Below, piece after piece: positions 23,952 through 32,118 of a stretch of DNA of 41,390 nucleotides; position 1 is the first letter of the stretch, and the number at the start of each line of letters is the position of its first letter. The DNA is taken from the NCBI GenBank assembly GCA_026397135.1, contig JAPLVL010000028.1, forward strand, positions 1-41,390. The letters run 5' to 3'. The stretch is from Candidatus Berkelbacteria bacterium. Its GTDB lineage: Bacteria > Patescibacteriota > UBA1384 > XYA2-FULL-43-10 > 1-14-0-10-43-13. The position numbers and the translations under genes were made by a program. Under the pieces are notes generated by a model that was not told where the DNA came from, ran no database searches, and worked only from the letters and a program-made list of their open reading frames with translations.

Positions 23952-25910
23952 TTAGAGGGAATTGTCCAACGCAATTCCACTTTCTTGCAAATCAGCCGGA
24001 CGGAAAAGCCAGCCGTAAGTTATTCCGCCTGTTGTATCGGTCAAAACCGCCTTGTCAGCCTTTTCTTTCAGCAGCTGGTTCAAAACAGTTGATCGATTGG
24101 CGGTATTCTTCGAAATTATTAGGTAGTCAACCTTCCCGTCGAGAGACAATTGGCTCAAATATAAATTCATTTGACCCATTGAAGTAAAATCGCAGATTTC
24201 GTTTGATTTGACAAGAGTGACGTTAGAAGGGACATGAAACGGCGGAAGATAATCGTAACCAACAACAACTGATTTGCCCCCCAAATTCTTACTCAACTTA
24301 TCAATCAAGCTGTATGAAGTCTCACCCCAGCCCATCCAGGTCCAAAAGGTATAATCCTCCGGATTGATTGACTCGACCTCCTCATAACTTCTGTTGCGAA
24401 AGATATTCATATACCCAAAATGGGACGGGGCGCTCCGATATGAGGGAGTCAGCATAATCAAAACGACAAAAATTGCAAAAAGTGGCAACGCTCCCGAATA
24501 TTTCTCAGCAATTTTTCGAATAGCCACAACCAGAAGTGAACTTCCGAAAAGTAAGAGTAGAAACATGACCAGTGTCAAATATTTTGCTTCGATTGGGGTT
24601 ATGAGATAGGCGTAAGCCGTGATGTTCAGAATAATAAATCCGATAAATAGCGCAACTGTTCGCCGATCGAGAATAAATTTACTATATTGTTTTAGTATGA
24701 GCGGTGAAAGTAATAGAATAATGATCAAAAGTTCCGGAAGGAAATAAAAGACTAAGCGGATTTCGCTCGAAAGAAGTTTGATCCGAGTCAGGGTAGCATT
24801 TTTGTCTAGGGTTGTAATCGCAATCTCAGCCATTTTCTTGCCCACGAATATTCCTCTCTCTTGCACCTTATTTTGAACAGCCGACGAGTTTGTCCATTTC
24901 AGATCATTTGCCTGGTAAAAAAGAGCGAAGAAAAAGAGCGAAGAGAGAAGGATTAGAAAAAATTTGAACGAGAAATATCGAGAAAACTTCGAATATATTC
25001 TGACCAGGAAGTCGCGAGCAAAGAAAATAAGAATTGATAAGACAAACATTGAAGTAATTAGCTTATAATTATCGAATGAAACTCCATAGCTCGGCAGGGA
25101 GGAAAAAATTTTGCCTAGCTCGGAAGGATTTGACCATATTTTAGGAACAAAGAGAGAGACAACGAGGGGGAAAATGACAAGAATTGTTGCGAGAGAGCCA
25201 AAAACCTTTTTGATATAGTCTCGAAAAGAGGAAGCAGAAAGGAAAGCAATTATTAATTCAGCGATGATAATGAAGAAAAGAACACTAATAACAGTGTCTT
25301 TCTCGATAAAAGCAATTGCGCAAAGCGCAATTGAAGCTACGAAATAATAGAAAATGTTTTTCTTCTTGTCCAAGAAATAAACAAGCAAAGAGATCGCAGC
25401 AATTAGAATTGAGAGACAATCATATTTTAGAACTTTGCAAAGCCCCTTCAGCATTGGAAAATTTAATACTATAGCCAAAGCGACAAGATAATTCAGATAA
25501 TCTTCAGGAAGCTGCCAGTTTGATAATTTCCCCAGCAAGAAAACGACCAAAAATAGCAGTATTATGGCCAGTACGGCCTGGACGAGAGCAAACGGCAAAA
25601 TAGCTGTGTAATATATGTTGCCAACGATGTGAGCGTCAGGCTGATATCGAGAGTCCAGAAACTTCTCGATTTGATTTCCAGGATACCCGACAACAATATT
25701 TGAAAAATTCGAGCCACTAGTAAGAACCGGCGATTTTGGGTCAGACAAAAAGGTTTGGATCCGTGACAGGGTTAGATTTTGGTCTGCAGTGCCATACTGT
25801 GACAGCCCATCAAAGTAGGTAAATATTGAGAACAAAATAAAAAGAGAGATCACCGCTACGGCAAAAAACATCAAAGATTTTGAGAATGATTTGTTCGACC
25901 TTTCTTTCAT
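23952..25910 (-). CDS. Large polytopic membrane protein, GT-C-like layout
   Basis: 652 aa from the ATG at 25910 (MKERSNKS), eleven bases after the preceding stop; the tracked start at 25979 reads into the GT4 gene. Helix 1 (about 12-33) is followed by an outer loop of about 75 residues (DGLSQYGTADQN), then about 11 helices and a C-terminal soluble part (about 515-652) containing FWTWMGWGETSYSLIDKL and VDYLIISKNTANRS. This one-helix, big-loop, many-helix and outer-domain layout fits GT-C glycosyltransferases or oligosaccharyltransferase-like proteins, but I see no defining motif. It could also be a Wzy-like polymerase, for which the operon has no other obvious candidate. Confidence 0.65.
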   Translation of the reverse strand: MKERSNKSFSKSLMFFAVAVISLFILFSIFTYFDGLSQYGTADQNLTLSRIQTFLSDPKSPVLTSGSNFSNIVVGYPGNQIEKFLDSRYQPDAHIVGNIYYTAILPFALVQAVLAIILLFLVVFLLGKLSNWQLPEDYLNYLVALAIVLNFPMLKGLCKVLKYDCLSILIAAISLLVYFLDKKKNIFYYFVASIALCAIAFIEKDTVISVLFFIIIAELIIAFLSASSFRDYIKKVFGSLATILVIFPLVVSLFVPKIWSNPSELGKIFSSLPSYGVSFDNYKLITSMFVLSILIFFARDFLVRIYSKFSRYFSFKFFLILLSSLFFFALFYQANDLKWTNSSAVQNKVQERGIFVGKKMAEIAITTLDKNATLTRIKLLSSEIRLVFYFLPELLIIILLLSPLILKQYSKFILDRRTVALFIGFIILNITAYAYLITPIEAKYLTLVMFLLLLFGSSLLVVAIRKIAEKYSGALPLFAIFVVLIMLTPSYRSAPSHFGYMNIFRNRSYEEVESINPEDYTFWTWMGWGETSYSLIDKLSKNLGGKSVVVGYDYLPPFHVPSNVTLVKSNEICDFTSMGQMNLYLSQLSLDGKVDYLIISKNTANRSTVLNQLLKEKADKAVLTDTTGGITYGWLFRPADLQESGIALDNSL

Positions 25911-25921
25911 TGCTAATCTGT

Positions 25922-26968
25922 TTATTGTTTTGTCGTCTCGACACAAACATTGTAATAATCTCTGGCCATATTTTCCCAAGAAAATTTCTTGGCAATTTTG
26001 AGAGCTTCGGCTGATTTCTCTTTGTATTTTTCTGGATCAAGAAGTAGTTTAATAATTTTGGTGGCAACCTCAGCAATATTTTCCGGGTCAACCAGTAAAT
26101 CTTGGTCTTTCATGAAATCTTTCGAATCAAGGGTTGTACTACAAATAGCTGGCGTACCACAGGCCATCGCCTCAAGCGTACTTAGCCCGAAGCCAAATCG
26201 CGATGGAAAAACAAATAATTCCGAGGATGAGTAGAATTTGCGCATCTCATTCTCTGGAATAAATCCGGCAAATGAATAGGATTTATCAGGTAAAGTCTCG
26301 GCTGCCAACTTTTTCATTTTTTCCAGTTCATCACCATTGCTAGCCAAAACAAGTTTGGCCTCAGGGACTTGATCTAGGACAAGTTTGAAAGCCTTGATCA
26401 AAGTATCCATACCCTTAGCACGTCTTGCTTCTCCAAGAAAAGCAACCTGATTTTTCGACCTTTCAGTCGATTTATCGGCAAAGTAGGTTTCATGATCAAC
26501 GCCATAAGGGATTACTGAAATTTTGTCTTCCGGCACATTAAATAATTTAATTATGCCCTCCTTGCTTGACATGAACGGCACAATCAGATGGTCACTTCTT
26601 TTGCAAGCAAACCGAATACACCAGCGTTTCAGGGCGTATTTGAGACGATTAGCATAGCCATAAACATAGAATGGAATTAGATCGTGAACAGCTGTGACAA
26701 CTGGCCGCTTCTTGGCCAAAATTGGAAAAATTGCCGAGACGGGATAAATTGCAAAGTAACAATCGTCCTGATTTTTCTTCAAAAATTGGATGAAATTAAA
26801 TCCTTGCAAAATCGCTTTGATCTCGCTTTTGATAATGCCCTGATCATAAAAAGCATATCTGATCTTTTGGCGGTCGAAATAGAGACAGAGCTCAGAAACC
26901 ACCCTCTCTAGACCTCGTCCAGTTTCTTTCCCCTTCGATAATGGATAAGCGCAGATACCTATTTTCAC
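25922..26968 (-). CDS. Glycosyltransferase, GT4 family
   Basis: 348 aa from the GTG at 26968. GGGAGG lies five bases upstream, and the start overlaps the methyltransferase stop as GTGA. The tracked start at 27031 lacks this support. KIGICAYPLSKGKETGRGLERVVSEL is the usual N-terminal strand and glycine loop. The donor domain has VAFLGEARRAKGMDTLI, KLVLASNGDELEKM, YSFAGFIPENEM, and FPSRFGFGLSTLEAMACGTP, a textbook E-x7-E region. It transfers a hexose from a nucleotide sugar on the cytoplasmic side; EAMACGTP-type enzymes are often mannosyl- or glucosyltransferases. GDP-mannose from ManC is a candidate donor. Confidence 0.88.
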   Translation of the reverse strand: MKIGICAYPLSKGKETGRGLERVVSELCLYFDRQKIRYAFYDQGIIKSEIKAILQGFNFIQFLKKNQDDCYFAIYPVSAIFPILAKKRPVVTAVHDLIPFYVYGYANRLKYALKRWCIRFACKRSDHLIVPFMSSKEGIIKLFNVPEDKISVIPYGVDHETYFADKSTERSKNQVAFLGEARRAKGMDTLIKAFKLVLDQVPEAKLVLASNGDELEKMKKLAAETLPDKSYSFAGFIPENEMRKFYSSSELFVFPSRFGFGLSTLEAMACGTPAICSTTLDSKDFMKDQDLLVDPENIAEVATKIIKLLLDPEKYKEKSAEALKIAKKFSWENMARDYYNVCVETTKQ

Positions 26969-27735
26969 TTTTTCCTCCCGACAAAACAGGCGCCCCAGGT
27001 TTCGAAACTTAGCTCCTCGTCTGTCAACCATTCCTTAGCTTCGACAAGTTCAAATCCGGCGTTTTCCAACATAAGTTCGAGCTCGGGCTGAAAGAGATAG
27101 CGCATCGAGTGAGTCTCACTGATCTCTTCTGTCTTGCCCGTTTGCTTGTCAGAAACCAAAATTTTATAGTTCACATCCACAACATTTCTATTTGGATAAA
27201 TCTTGGGATCGGCAAACCGCATTATTTTGGTCTCCCTATCCTCGAATTCTTTCAAGCGGACACTTGGTCTGTCAGTCAAAACGGCTGGGCCGTACCAACA
27301 ATCGAAGATGAAAAGCCCTCCCTTTTTGAGATGAGCTTCTGCGGTCTTGAAAGTTTTGATCAAGTCTTCATTTGTATTCTGGTAACTCAAGATGTGGAAA
27401 AGCGAGATGACAGAATCATAAGTTTTCTGGTCACGAAAATCTCTGACATCGCCCAAATTTAAGGATATTTTCTCCCGCTCTTTCAGACTTAAGATAGACA
27501 ATCTTTTCTCTCCGGCCATCAACATGCCTTCACTAAAATCAATTCCAGTAACGCTATAGCCGATCTGAGCCAAGGCGATCGCGTGCAAACCTGTTCCACA
27601 GCCCATTTCCAGAATTGTTTTGGCGCCCTTGCTTCCCTTTTTGATTATAGAGTCGACAAAAGCAGCTTCGTCGCCGTAATTTTTATCTCGATATAAAAGG
27701 TCGTAATATTTAGCGTATGATTCAAAAACAGGCAC
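26965..27735 (-). CDS. SAM-dependent methyltransferase, class I
   Basis: 256 aa. The start is a GTG at 27735 with AAGGAG five bases upstream. YAKYYDLLYRDKNYGDE is the typical lead-in, then ILEMGCGTGLHAIAL (motif I, about 41-55), VTGIDFSEGML (motif II), NLGDVRDFR and HLKKGGLFIFDCWY. C-terminal strands include HSMRYLFQPELELMLENAGFELVEAKEW. Proteins of this type methylate sugars or small molecules. In this operon O- or N-methylation of a nucleotide sugar or glycan residue is likely, perhaps of the amino sugar made by the adjacent aminotransferase. It ends in TGA, read as a stop, and overlaps the GT4 start by four bases. Confidence 0.9.
   Translation of the reverse strand: MPVFESYAKYYDLLYRDKNYGDEAAFVDSIIKKGSKGAKTILEMGCGTGLHAIALAQIGYSVTGIDFSEGMLMAGEKRLSILSLKEREKISLNLGDVRDFRDQKTYDSVISLFHILSYQNTNEDLIKTFKTAEAHLKKGGLFIFDCWYGPAVLTDRPSVRLKEFEDRETKIMRFADPKIYPNRNVVDVNYKILVSDKQTGKTEEISETHSMRYLFQPELELMLENAGFELVEAKEWLTDEELSFETWGACFVGRKK
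26974..26979 (-). promoter_or_regulatory. Shine-Dalgarno supporting a GTG start
   Basis: GGGAGG sits five bases before the GTG at 26968 on the - strand, inside the last codons of the methyltransferase gene. It decides the GT4 start in favour of the GTGA overlap. Confidence 0.75.
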
Positions 27736-27762
27736 AATCTCTCCTTGGTTTAAGAAAATAAT

Positions 27763-28863
27763 TTATTCAAAAATTTGGTTCACGGCCGCCGAAACTTCTT
27801 CTATCTGTGCTTTGGTGATAGCTAATCCACTTGGAATATAAAAACCGTACCTGGCAATATTTTCGGCAACCGGATACTTTTCACCAAGAAATAGCCCCTT
27901 TTTGTTAAAAACAGGCTGTTCGTGCATCGGCCAGAAGAACGGTCTCGTTCCAATTCCCTTTTCGGTTAGTTTTTTCATGGTCGTTTCCGCTTCCATTTCA
28001 TTTGCAACGATGCCAAAAACCCAATAAATATTTTCGGCATATTCTGTTTTTGGAAGAGCAATCTGAAAATTCTTGTTACCTTTTAGAAGCTTGGTATATT
28101 CTGCCCCGATCCATCTCTTTTTCTCCACAAATTCGTCAAGTCGCTCGAGCTGAGCCAAACCCATTCCTGCTTGAAAATTGGTCATGCGCAAATTCCAGCC
28201 CAATTCGTCATGAACAAATCGTTTTTCTGGCTTGAAGCAAAGATTGCGAAGAGAGCGGCATCTCTCTGCCAATTTCTGATCGTTTGTCACAATCATTCCA
28301 CCTTCGCCGGTAGTAATATGCTTATTGGGATAAAAACTAAAAATACTAATATCCCCAAAACTTCCGCATTTCTTGCCTTTGTAGGTTTGACCAAGCATCT
28401 CGGCAGCGTCTTCAATCACTTTCAGATTGTGTTTCTTGGCCAAGTCGAGAATCGGGTCTATGTCAACAGGCAAGCCATATATATGTACCACCATAATCGC
28501 CTTTGTCTTGGCTGATATTTTTTCCGCAATTTTACTGACATCGATATTCCAAGTCAGTGGATCGCTATCTACCAAAACCGGCTTAACGCCGTTTCTGACC
28601 AATTGGTTTATGGATGAAATAATTGTAAAAGTCGGCATTATTACTTCATCACCTTTGCCGAGATCAAGGGCAGTTACTGCCGCATCGATTGCAGCCGTGC
28701 CATTGCAAACAGCGATCCCAAATTTGCGATCGACTCTTATAGCAAATTTTTCTTCAAATTCCTTGACAAAGGGGCCCTCCGAACTAATCCAGCCAGTCTC
28801 AATACATTTAACCAAATACTCTTTTTCTTTTCCGTCAAGCAACGGTTCATTTACTGGTATCAT
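27763..28863 (-). CDS. DegT/DnrJ/EryC1/StrS aminotransferase, GDP-perosamine synthase-like
   Basis: 366 aa, PLP-dependent. IPVNEPLLDGKEKEYLVKC then GWISSEGPFVKEFEE is the N-terminus of the Per/RfbE group. CNGTAAIDAAV binds the PLP phosphate, VIEDAAEMLG supplies the ring-stacking Asp152, and SIFSFYPNKHITTGEGGM holds the Schiff-base Lys181, so it is an aminotransferase and not the His-bearing ColD-type deoxygenase. WNLRMTNFQAGMGLAQLE and FFWPMHEQP are also typical. With ManC and Gmd in the operon the expected reaction is GDP-4-keto-6-deoxymannose plus glutamate to GDP-perosamine. Another 4-keto donor, such as the UDP-HexNAc product, is possible. It overlaps the cupin gene as ATGA. Confidence 0.88.
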   Translation of the reverse strand: MIPVNEPLLDGKEKEYLVKCIETGWISSEGPFVKEFEEKFAIRVDRKFGIAVCNGTAAIDAAVTALDLGKGDEVIMPTFTIISSINQLVRNGVKPVLVDSDPLTWNIDVSKIAEKISAKTKAIMVVHIYGLPVDIDPILDLAKKHNLKVIEDAAEMLGQTYKGKKCGSFGDISIFSFYPNKHITTGEGGMIVTNDQKLAERCRSLRNLCFKPEKRFVHDELGWNLRMTNFQAGMGLAQLERLDEFVEKKRWIGAEYTKLLKGNKNFQIALPKTEYAENIYWVFGIVANEMEAETTMKKLTEKGIGTRPFFWPMHEQPVFNKKGLFLGEKYPVAENIARYGFYIPSGLAITKAQIEEVSAAVNQIFE

Positions 28864-29273
28864 CTCTTCTCCTTCGGTTCAAATCTAGTTTTGTCCTTCT
28901 CGCCAGCATATGGCCCCTGTTTGACCTCAATCATTTCAACTTCTTCAATCACTTCAAACCCGTGACCACCGGTAGCCAAGAGAATAACATCACCAGTAGA
29001 TAGAATATGATCTTCGAGAAAGTTTTGCTCATCGTCATAAAAATCGACTCTGAGTTTGCCCTTTCGAATGAAGAGGACTTCCTGAGTAAAATGAACCTGG
29101 CGCGGAACAGGGTTGTGAACATGGGCTTGGATAATTTTTCCCTTTGAGTGATGCATATAGGCTAGTTGCTGCGACAAATCGGCCGGGGTAAAAAAGTGAA
29201 TCCCTTCCTCGTCGAAGTTCTTTGGGATAATAATTGCCAGGAGCTGGTCACCAAACTTAATTTCTTTAATCAT
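28860..29273 (-). CDS. Cupin-fold protein, probably metal-binding
   Basis: 137 aa single cupin. QAHVHNPVPRQVHFTQEVLFIRKGKL fits cupin motif 1 (HxH, then Glu, then Gly), and STGDVILLATGGHGFEVIEE fits motif 2 with its His. Metal ligands appear intact. It lies between the GtrB-like transferase and the aminotransferase, overlapping both (8 bases and ATGA). Cupins in such loci act as sugar isomerases or epimerases or as small binding proteins. The HxH/E/H set suggests an enzyme or sensor and not RmlC, whose motifs differ. The role is not readable. Confidence 0.82.
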   Translation of the reverse strand: MIKEIKFGDQLLAIIIPKNFDEEGIHFFTPADLSQQLAYMHHSKGKIIQAHVHNPVPRQVHFTQEVLFIRKGKLRVDFYDDEQNFLEDHILSTGDVILLATGGHGFEVIEEVEMIEVKQGPYAGEKDKTRFEPKEKR

Positions 29274-30234
29274 TTTTATCTATTTTATTTAATTGACTTC
29301 TAATCAGATACGGCTTCTTGTTTTGCGATTCGTAATAGGTTCTCATCATCAATTCGGCCAAGATTCCTGTCAAGATGAGCTGAATTCCAACTATGAAGAA
29401 CATCGTACTCATGGTCAAAAGCGGGGTGCGACTAAGGGAAATACCGTAAGACAATTTCAGAACAAGCGACCAAAGAAGGAGAAGAAAACCTGCAAAGATT
29501 GAGTAAAATCCATATTTCCCAAAAAAATGAATTGGTCGGCTCATATAAGAAAAGAGGAATCTGACCACCGTCAAATCGAGGATAACTTTGAAGATGCGAG
29601 AAAAACCATACTTGCTCTTGCCAAATTTGCGCGGTCTGTGATTCACCACGATCTCGGCAACCTTTCCGCCCGACCAAGCAGCATAAATAAAGATAAAGCG
29701 GTGCATTTCTCCGTAGAGCTGAACTCCTTCAATAATTTCCCGCCGATATGCCTTGAGAGAGCAACCGTTGTCATGAATTTTGATTCCTGTCGCTCTGGCG
29801 ATTATCCAATTAGCAATCAAAGATGGTAAAACCCGTACAAAAGGATCCTTTCTGTTTTTACGCCAACCAGAAACAACAGTGTAACCTTCTTCAATTTTTT
29901 GAAGTAATTTTGGTATGTCGGCCGGGTCATTCTGTCCATCTCCATCCATAGGGATGATAATCTCACCGGTTGAAGCCGAAATTCCGGCCGAGAGAGCTGC
30001 TGTCTGGCCAAAATTTCTCAAGAAATCCAAAACTTTTACGCTCAAATCTAACTTGGCAATTTTTTCCAAAATTGAGTGAGTCTTGTCCTTTGACCCGTCA
30101 TTAATGAAAATTATCTCGTACGGTTTCCCAACTTTCTTCAAGACCAAAGTAATTTCGTCGTACAGGTTTTTGACATTTTCTTCTTCATTGAAAACTGGAA
30201 TTACGACAGAGATGTAAATATTTTTCTCTTTCAT
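29266..30234 (-). CDS. Polyprenyl-phosphate glycosyltransferase, GT2 (GtrB/DPM-like)
   Basis: 322 aa from the ATG at 30234, which overlaps the upstream TGA as ATGA and has GAGAG six bases before it; the ORF start at 30264 is possible. ISVVIPVFNEEENV, FINDGSKDKT, RNFGQTAALSAGI and IPMDGDGQNDP (the DxD-type metal site) define a GT2 enzyme. HDNGCSLKAYRRE and HRPRKFGKSKYGF are shared with dolichol-phosphate-mannose synthase and GtrB enzymes, and two C-terminal helices (about 240-260 and 275-300) anchor it. It should load a sugar onto polyprenyl phosphate. This supplies the outer-face GT-C-like proteins, with the GtrA-like protein at 40025-40462 as possible flippase. Confidence 0.9.
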   Translation of the reverse strand: MKEKNIYISVVIPVFNEEENVKNLYDEITLVLKKVGKPYEIIFINDGSKDKTHSILEKIAKLDLSVKVLDFLRNFGQTAALSAGISASTGEIIIPMDGDGQNDPADIPKLLQKIEEGYTVVSGWRKNRKDPFVRVLPSLIANWIIARATGIKIHDNGCSLKAYRREIIEGVQLYGEMHRFIFIYAAWSGGKVAEIVVNHRPRKFGKSKYGFSRIFKVILDLTVVRFLFSYMSRPIHFFGKYGFYSIFAGFLLLLWSLVLKLSYGISLSRTPLLTMSTMFFIVGIQLILTGILAELMMRTYYESQNKKPYLIRSQLNKIDKND

Positions 30235-31292
30235 TTCGTACTCTCTTTCCTGATCTTCCGACAAATCTCGATGATCTGATCAGCCCGATTGTGATATGTA
30301 TGAGAAGACATAACTTTCTTTTGCCCAGCTTTGACAATAGCTTCCTTTTCCTTTGGATTTGCCAAATAATAATCGATCTTTTCAAACCACTCCTTTTTGT
30401 CTTTGGCAATCACAATTTCTTTGTCCGCCTCAAAATATTTGCGGATACAAGCCACATCATCAGTGATCTCAAAGCCGCCACAAAGTGGCACTTTGAAAGT
30501 TCGCTCGTTACAATCGCCGCCAAACTGTTTTTGATAGTCTTCGTGAACATTTATTGATATTTTGGCAGATGAATAAATCTTGGCCTCGTCCCCTAAAAGT
30601 AATTTCGGCTTTTGGATCGAGCGCAAAATCGGAATATTGAAATATTGTCCGGCTCTTTGGATCATTCCAAGAGTTCGATCGAGAGAAGTCCAATCTTGAC
30701 CATATAATTTAAGATTATATTTTCTGCCGATTGGAAAAACCTGTTCCTTGAAGAAATTTTTCTTGGCTGGCAAATAAGTACCAATATAAGCAACATCGGA
30801 AGCAAATTTTTCACTATAATCATATTTCATCACTGTCTTGTCAGCCGCCAGTGGAATCGTATAATAATCATAACCAGTACCTTCTTTGAATCCAGCCATT
30901 CGTTTGTCTTCCTGTTCAACAACATGGAAGAATGCATCACCCAGCAGTCCATCTTTGATTAATTTAATGGTGGCAACATCGTCCTTCATACTCTTGGCTT
31001 CATTTATCCGAGATAGCGGAGAATCCCAAAAGTCGACTTTGGTCAGAAGAACCATTCCCCTTTCACGATATTTCTTAAGGATCGCTAAATCGAGAAATTT
31101 CTGATAATAGTGGTGGCTTGAGGTTATGAAAATGTCAGGCTTGTTTGTAGCCAAAAATTTCTCCAAGTTGTCGTCCGAAGTAAAGGTTGAAAAAGTATGG
31201 CCCATATTTTCAAAAGCGTGTCTGAACCCCCAATAGATGGTTCGATAGGCGTAGATACTATCCATCGATGGCATATGGTAGGCAATTTTCAT
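30231..31292 (-). CDS. Glycosyltransferase, CgeB-like (GT-B fold)
   Basis: 353 aa. The C-terminal half has the pattern of CgeB-type transferases: YSSAKISINVHEDYQ, then CNERTFKVPLCGGFEITDD and the helical end EWFEKIDYYLANPKEKEAI. The N-terminal part includes DIFITSSHHYYQKF and DVAYIGTYLPAKKNFF. The family transfers sugars in spore coat and surface glycan synthesis, with mostly undetermined donors. The ATG overlaps the GT2 stop upstream as ATGA, and its own TGA overlaps the GtrB-like start in the same way, so three genes are chained by four-base overlaps. Confidence 0.82.
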   Translation of the reverse strand: MKIAYHMPSMDSIYAYRTIYWGFRHAFENMGHTFSTFTSDDNLEKFLATNKPDIFITSSHHYYQKFLDLAILKKYRERGMVLLTKVDFWDSPLSRINEAKSMKDDVATIKLIKDGLLGDAFFHVVEQEDKRMAGFKEGTGYDYYTIPLAADKTVMKYDYSEKFASDVAYIGTYLPAKKNFFKEQVFPIGRKYNLKLYGQDWTSLDRTLGMIQRAGQYFNIPILRSIQKPKLLLGDEAKIYSSAKISINVHEDYQKQFGGDCNERTFKVPLCGGFEITDDVACIRKYFEADKEIVIAKDKKEWFEKIDYYLANPKEKEAIVKAGQKKVMSSHTYHNRADQIIEICRKIRKESTK

Positions 31293-32107
31293 TTGTCGTT
31301 CCTGAAAAAATTAAATATCTTGATTTTTAGGTTAGGAGGGAATAAATAAATCGAAATGAATTGCAAGAAATTAAAAATCTTGTCGCCAATTGTCATCTTG
31401 TAGCCGGAATCTTTGGCGTGCTTCTTTCTGATTTTTAAAGTAAGAAGTTCCATCCGTCGCAATTTGCTAAAGGTAGCCGAGTTGGGATGTTCACGATATC
31501 TCAAAACAACAGATTGAATATTAGCAAACTTGTATTTGCGACCAAGCCGGAAAGACATATCCAAATCTTCGGCCGGTGGAAATTCTAGATCGTAACTTCC
31601 GACTTCGTCAAGGCAGCTTTTTCTGATTATTGCCGCTGGTTGAGCTACTGGCGAGAAACGAAAGATTGTTTTGCGCAAGGAATTATCATCTGGTTTATAT
31701 TTTCTCACTCCACCCAATCCGGTGTAGTCAAAAAACTGGATGAAGCCGCCACAAATCGCAACGTCCTTGTGCTCTTGCATGAAAGAAACTTGTTTTTCCA
31801 GTCGATCTGGCAATGAAATATCGTCTGCATCTTGCCAAACAATATATTCACCTTGTGCGTATTTAAGTCCTTTGTTCCGATTCCCTGCTATTCCCAGATT
31901 CTTCTCATTTTGAAGAGGAATAATCCGAGTATCCTTCTTGGCATATTCTTTGATGATTTGCCAAGTTTTGTCAGTCGATCTGTCGTCAATAATGATGAAC
32001 TCAAAATCAGAAAAGCTCTGTGATAAAATCCCCTCGATCGTCTCAACAAGATACTTTTCGGCGTTGTACGCCGGAGTAAGAACTGATACTAGTGGTTTCT
32101 TGGACAT
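31289..32107 (-). CDS. Glycosyltransferase, GT2 family
   Basis: 272 aa. VSVLTPAYNAEKYL, FIIIDDRSTDKT, NLGIAGNRNKGLKYA, YIVWQDADDISLPDRLEKQ (DxD metal site), AICGGFIQFF and PPAEDLDMSFRLG give the complete GT-A set. A weakly hydrophobic C-terminal helix (FNFLQFISIYLFPP) may touch the membrane. It adds a sugar to the growing lipid-linked chain in the cytoplasm. Donor unknown. It follows ugd by eleven bases and overlaps the CgeB-like gene as ATGA. Confidence 0.9.
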   Translation of the reverse strand: MSKKPLVSVLTPAYNAEKYLVETIEGILSQSFSDFEFIIIDDRSTDKTWQIIKEYAKKDTRIIPLQNEKNLGIAGNRNKGLKYAQGEYIVWQDADDISLPDRLEKQVSFMQEHKDVAICGGFIQFFDYTGLGGVRKYKPDDNSLRKTIFRFSPVAQPAAIIRKSCLDEVGSYDLEFPPAEDLDMSFRLGRKYKFANIQSVVLRYREHPNSATFSKLRRMELLTLKIRKKHAKDSGYKMTIGDKIFNFLQFISIYLFPPNLKIKIFNFFRNDK

Positions 32108-32118
32108 CTTCCTTCTTT

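Noticed and set aside
28427-28888. 153-aa ORF on the + strand
   Set aside because: Antisense shadow of the aminotransferase gene, whose PLP motifs are intact.
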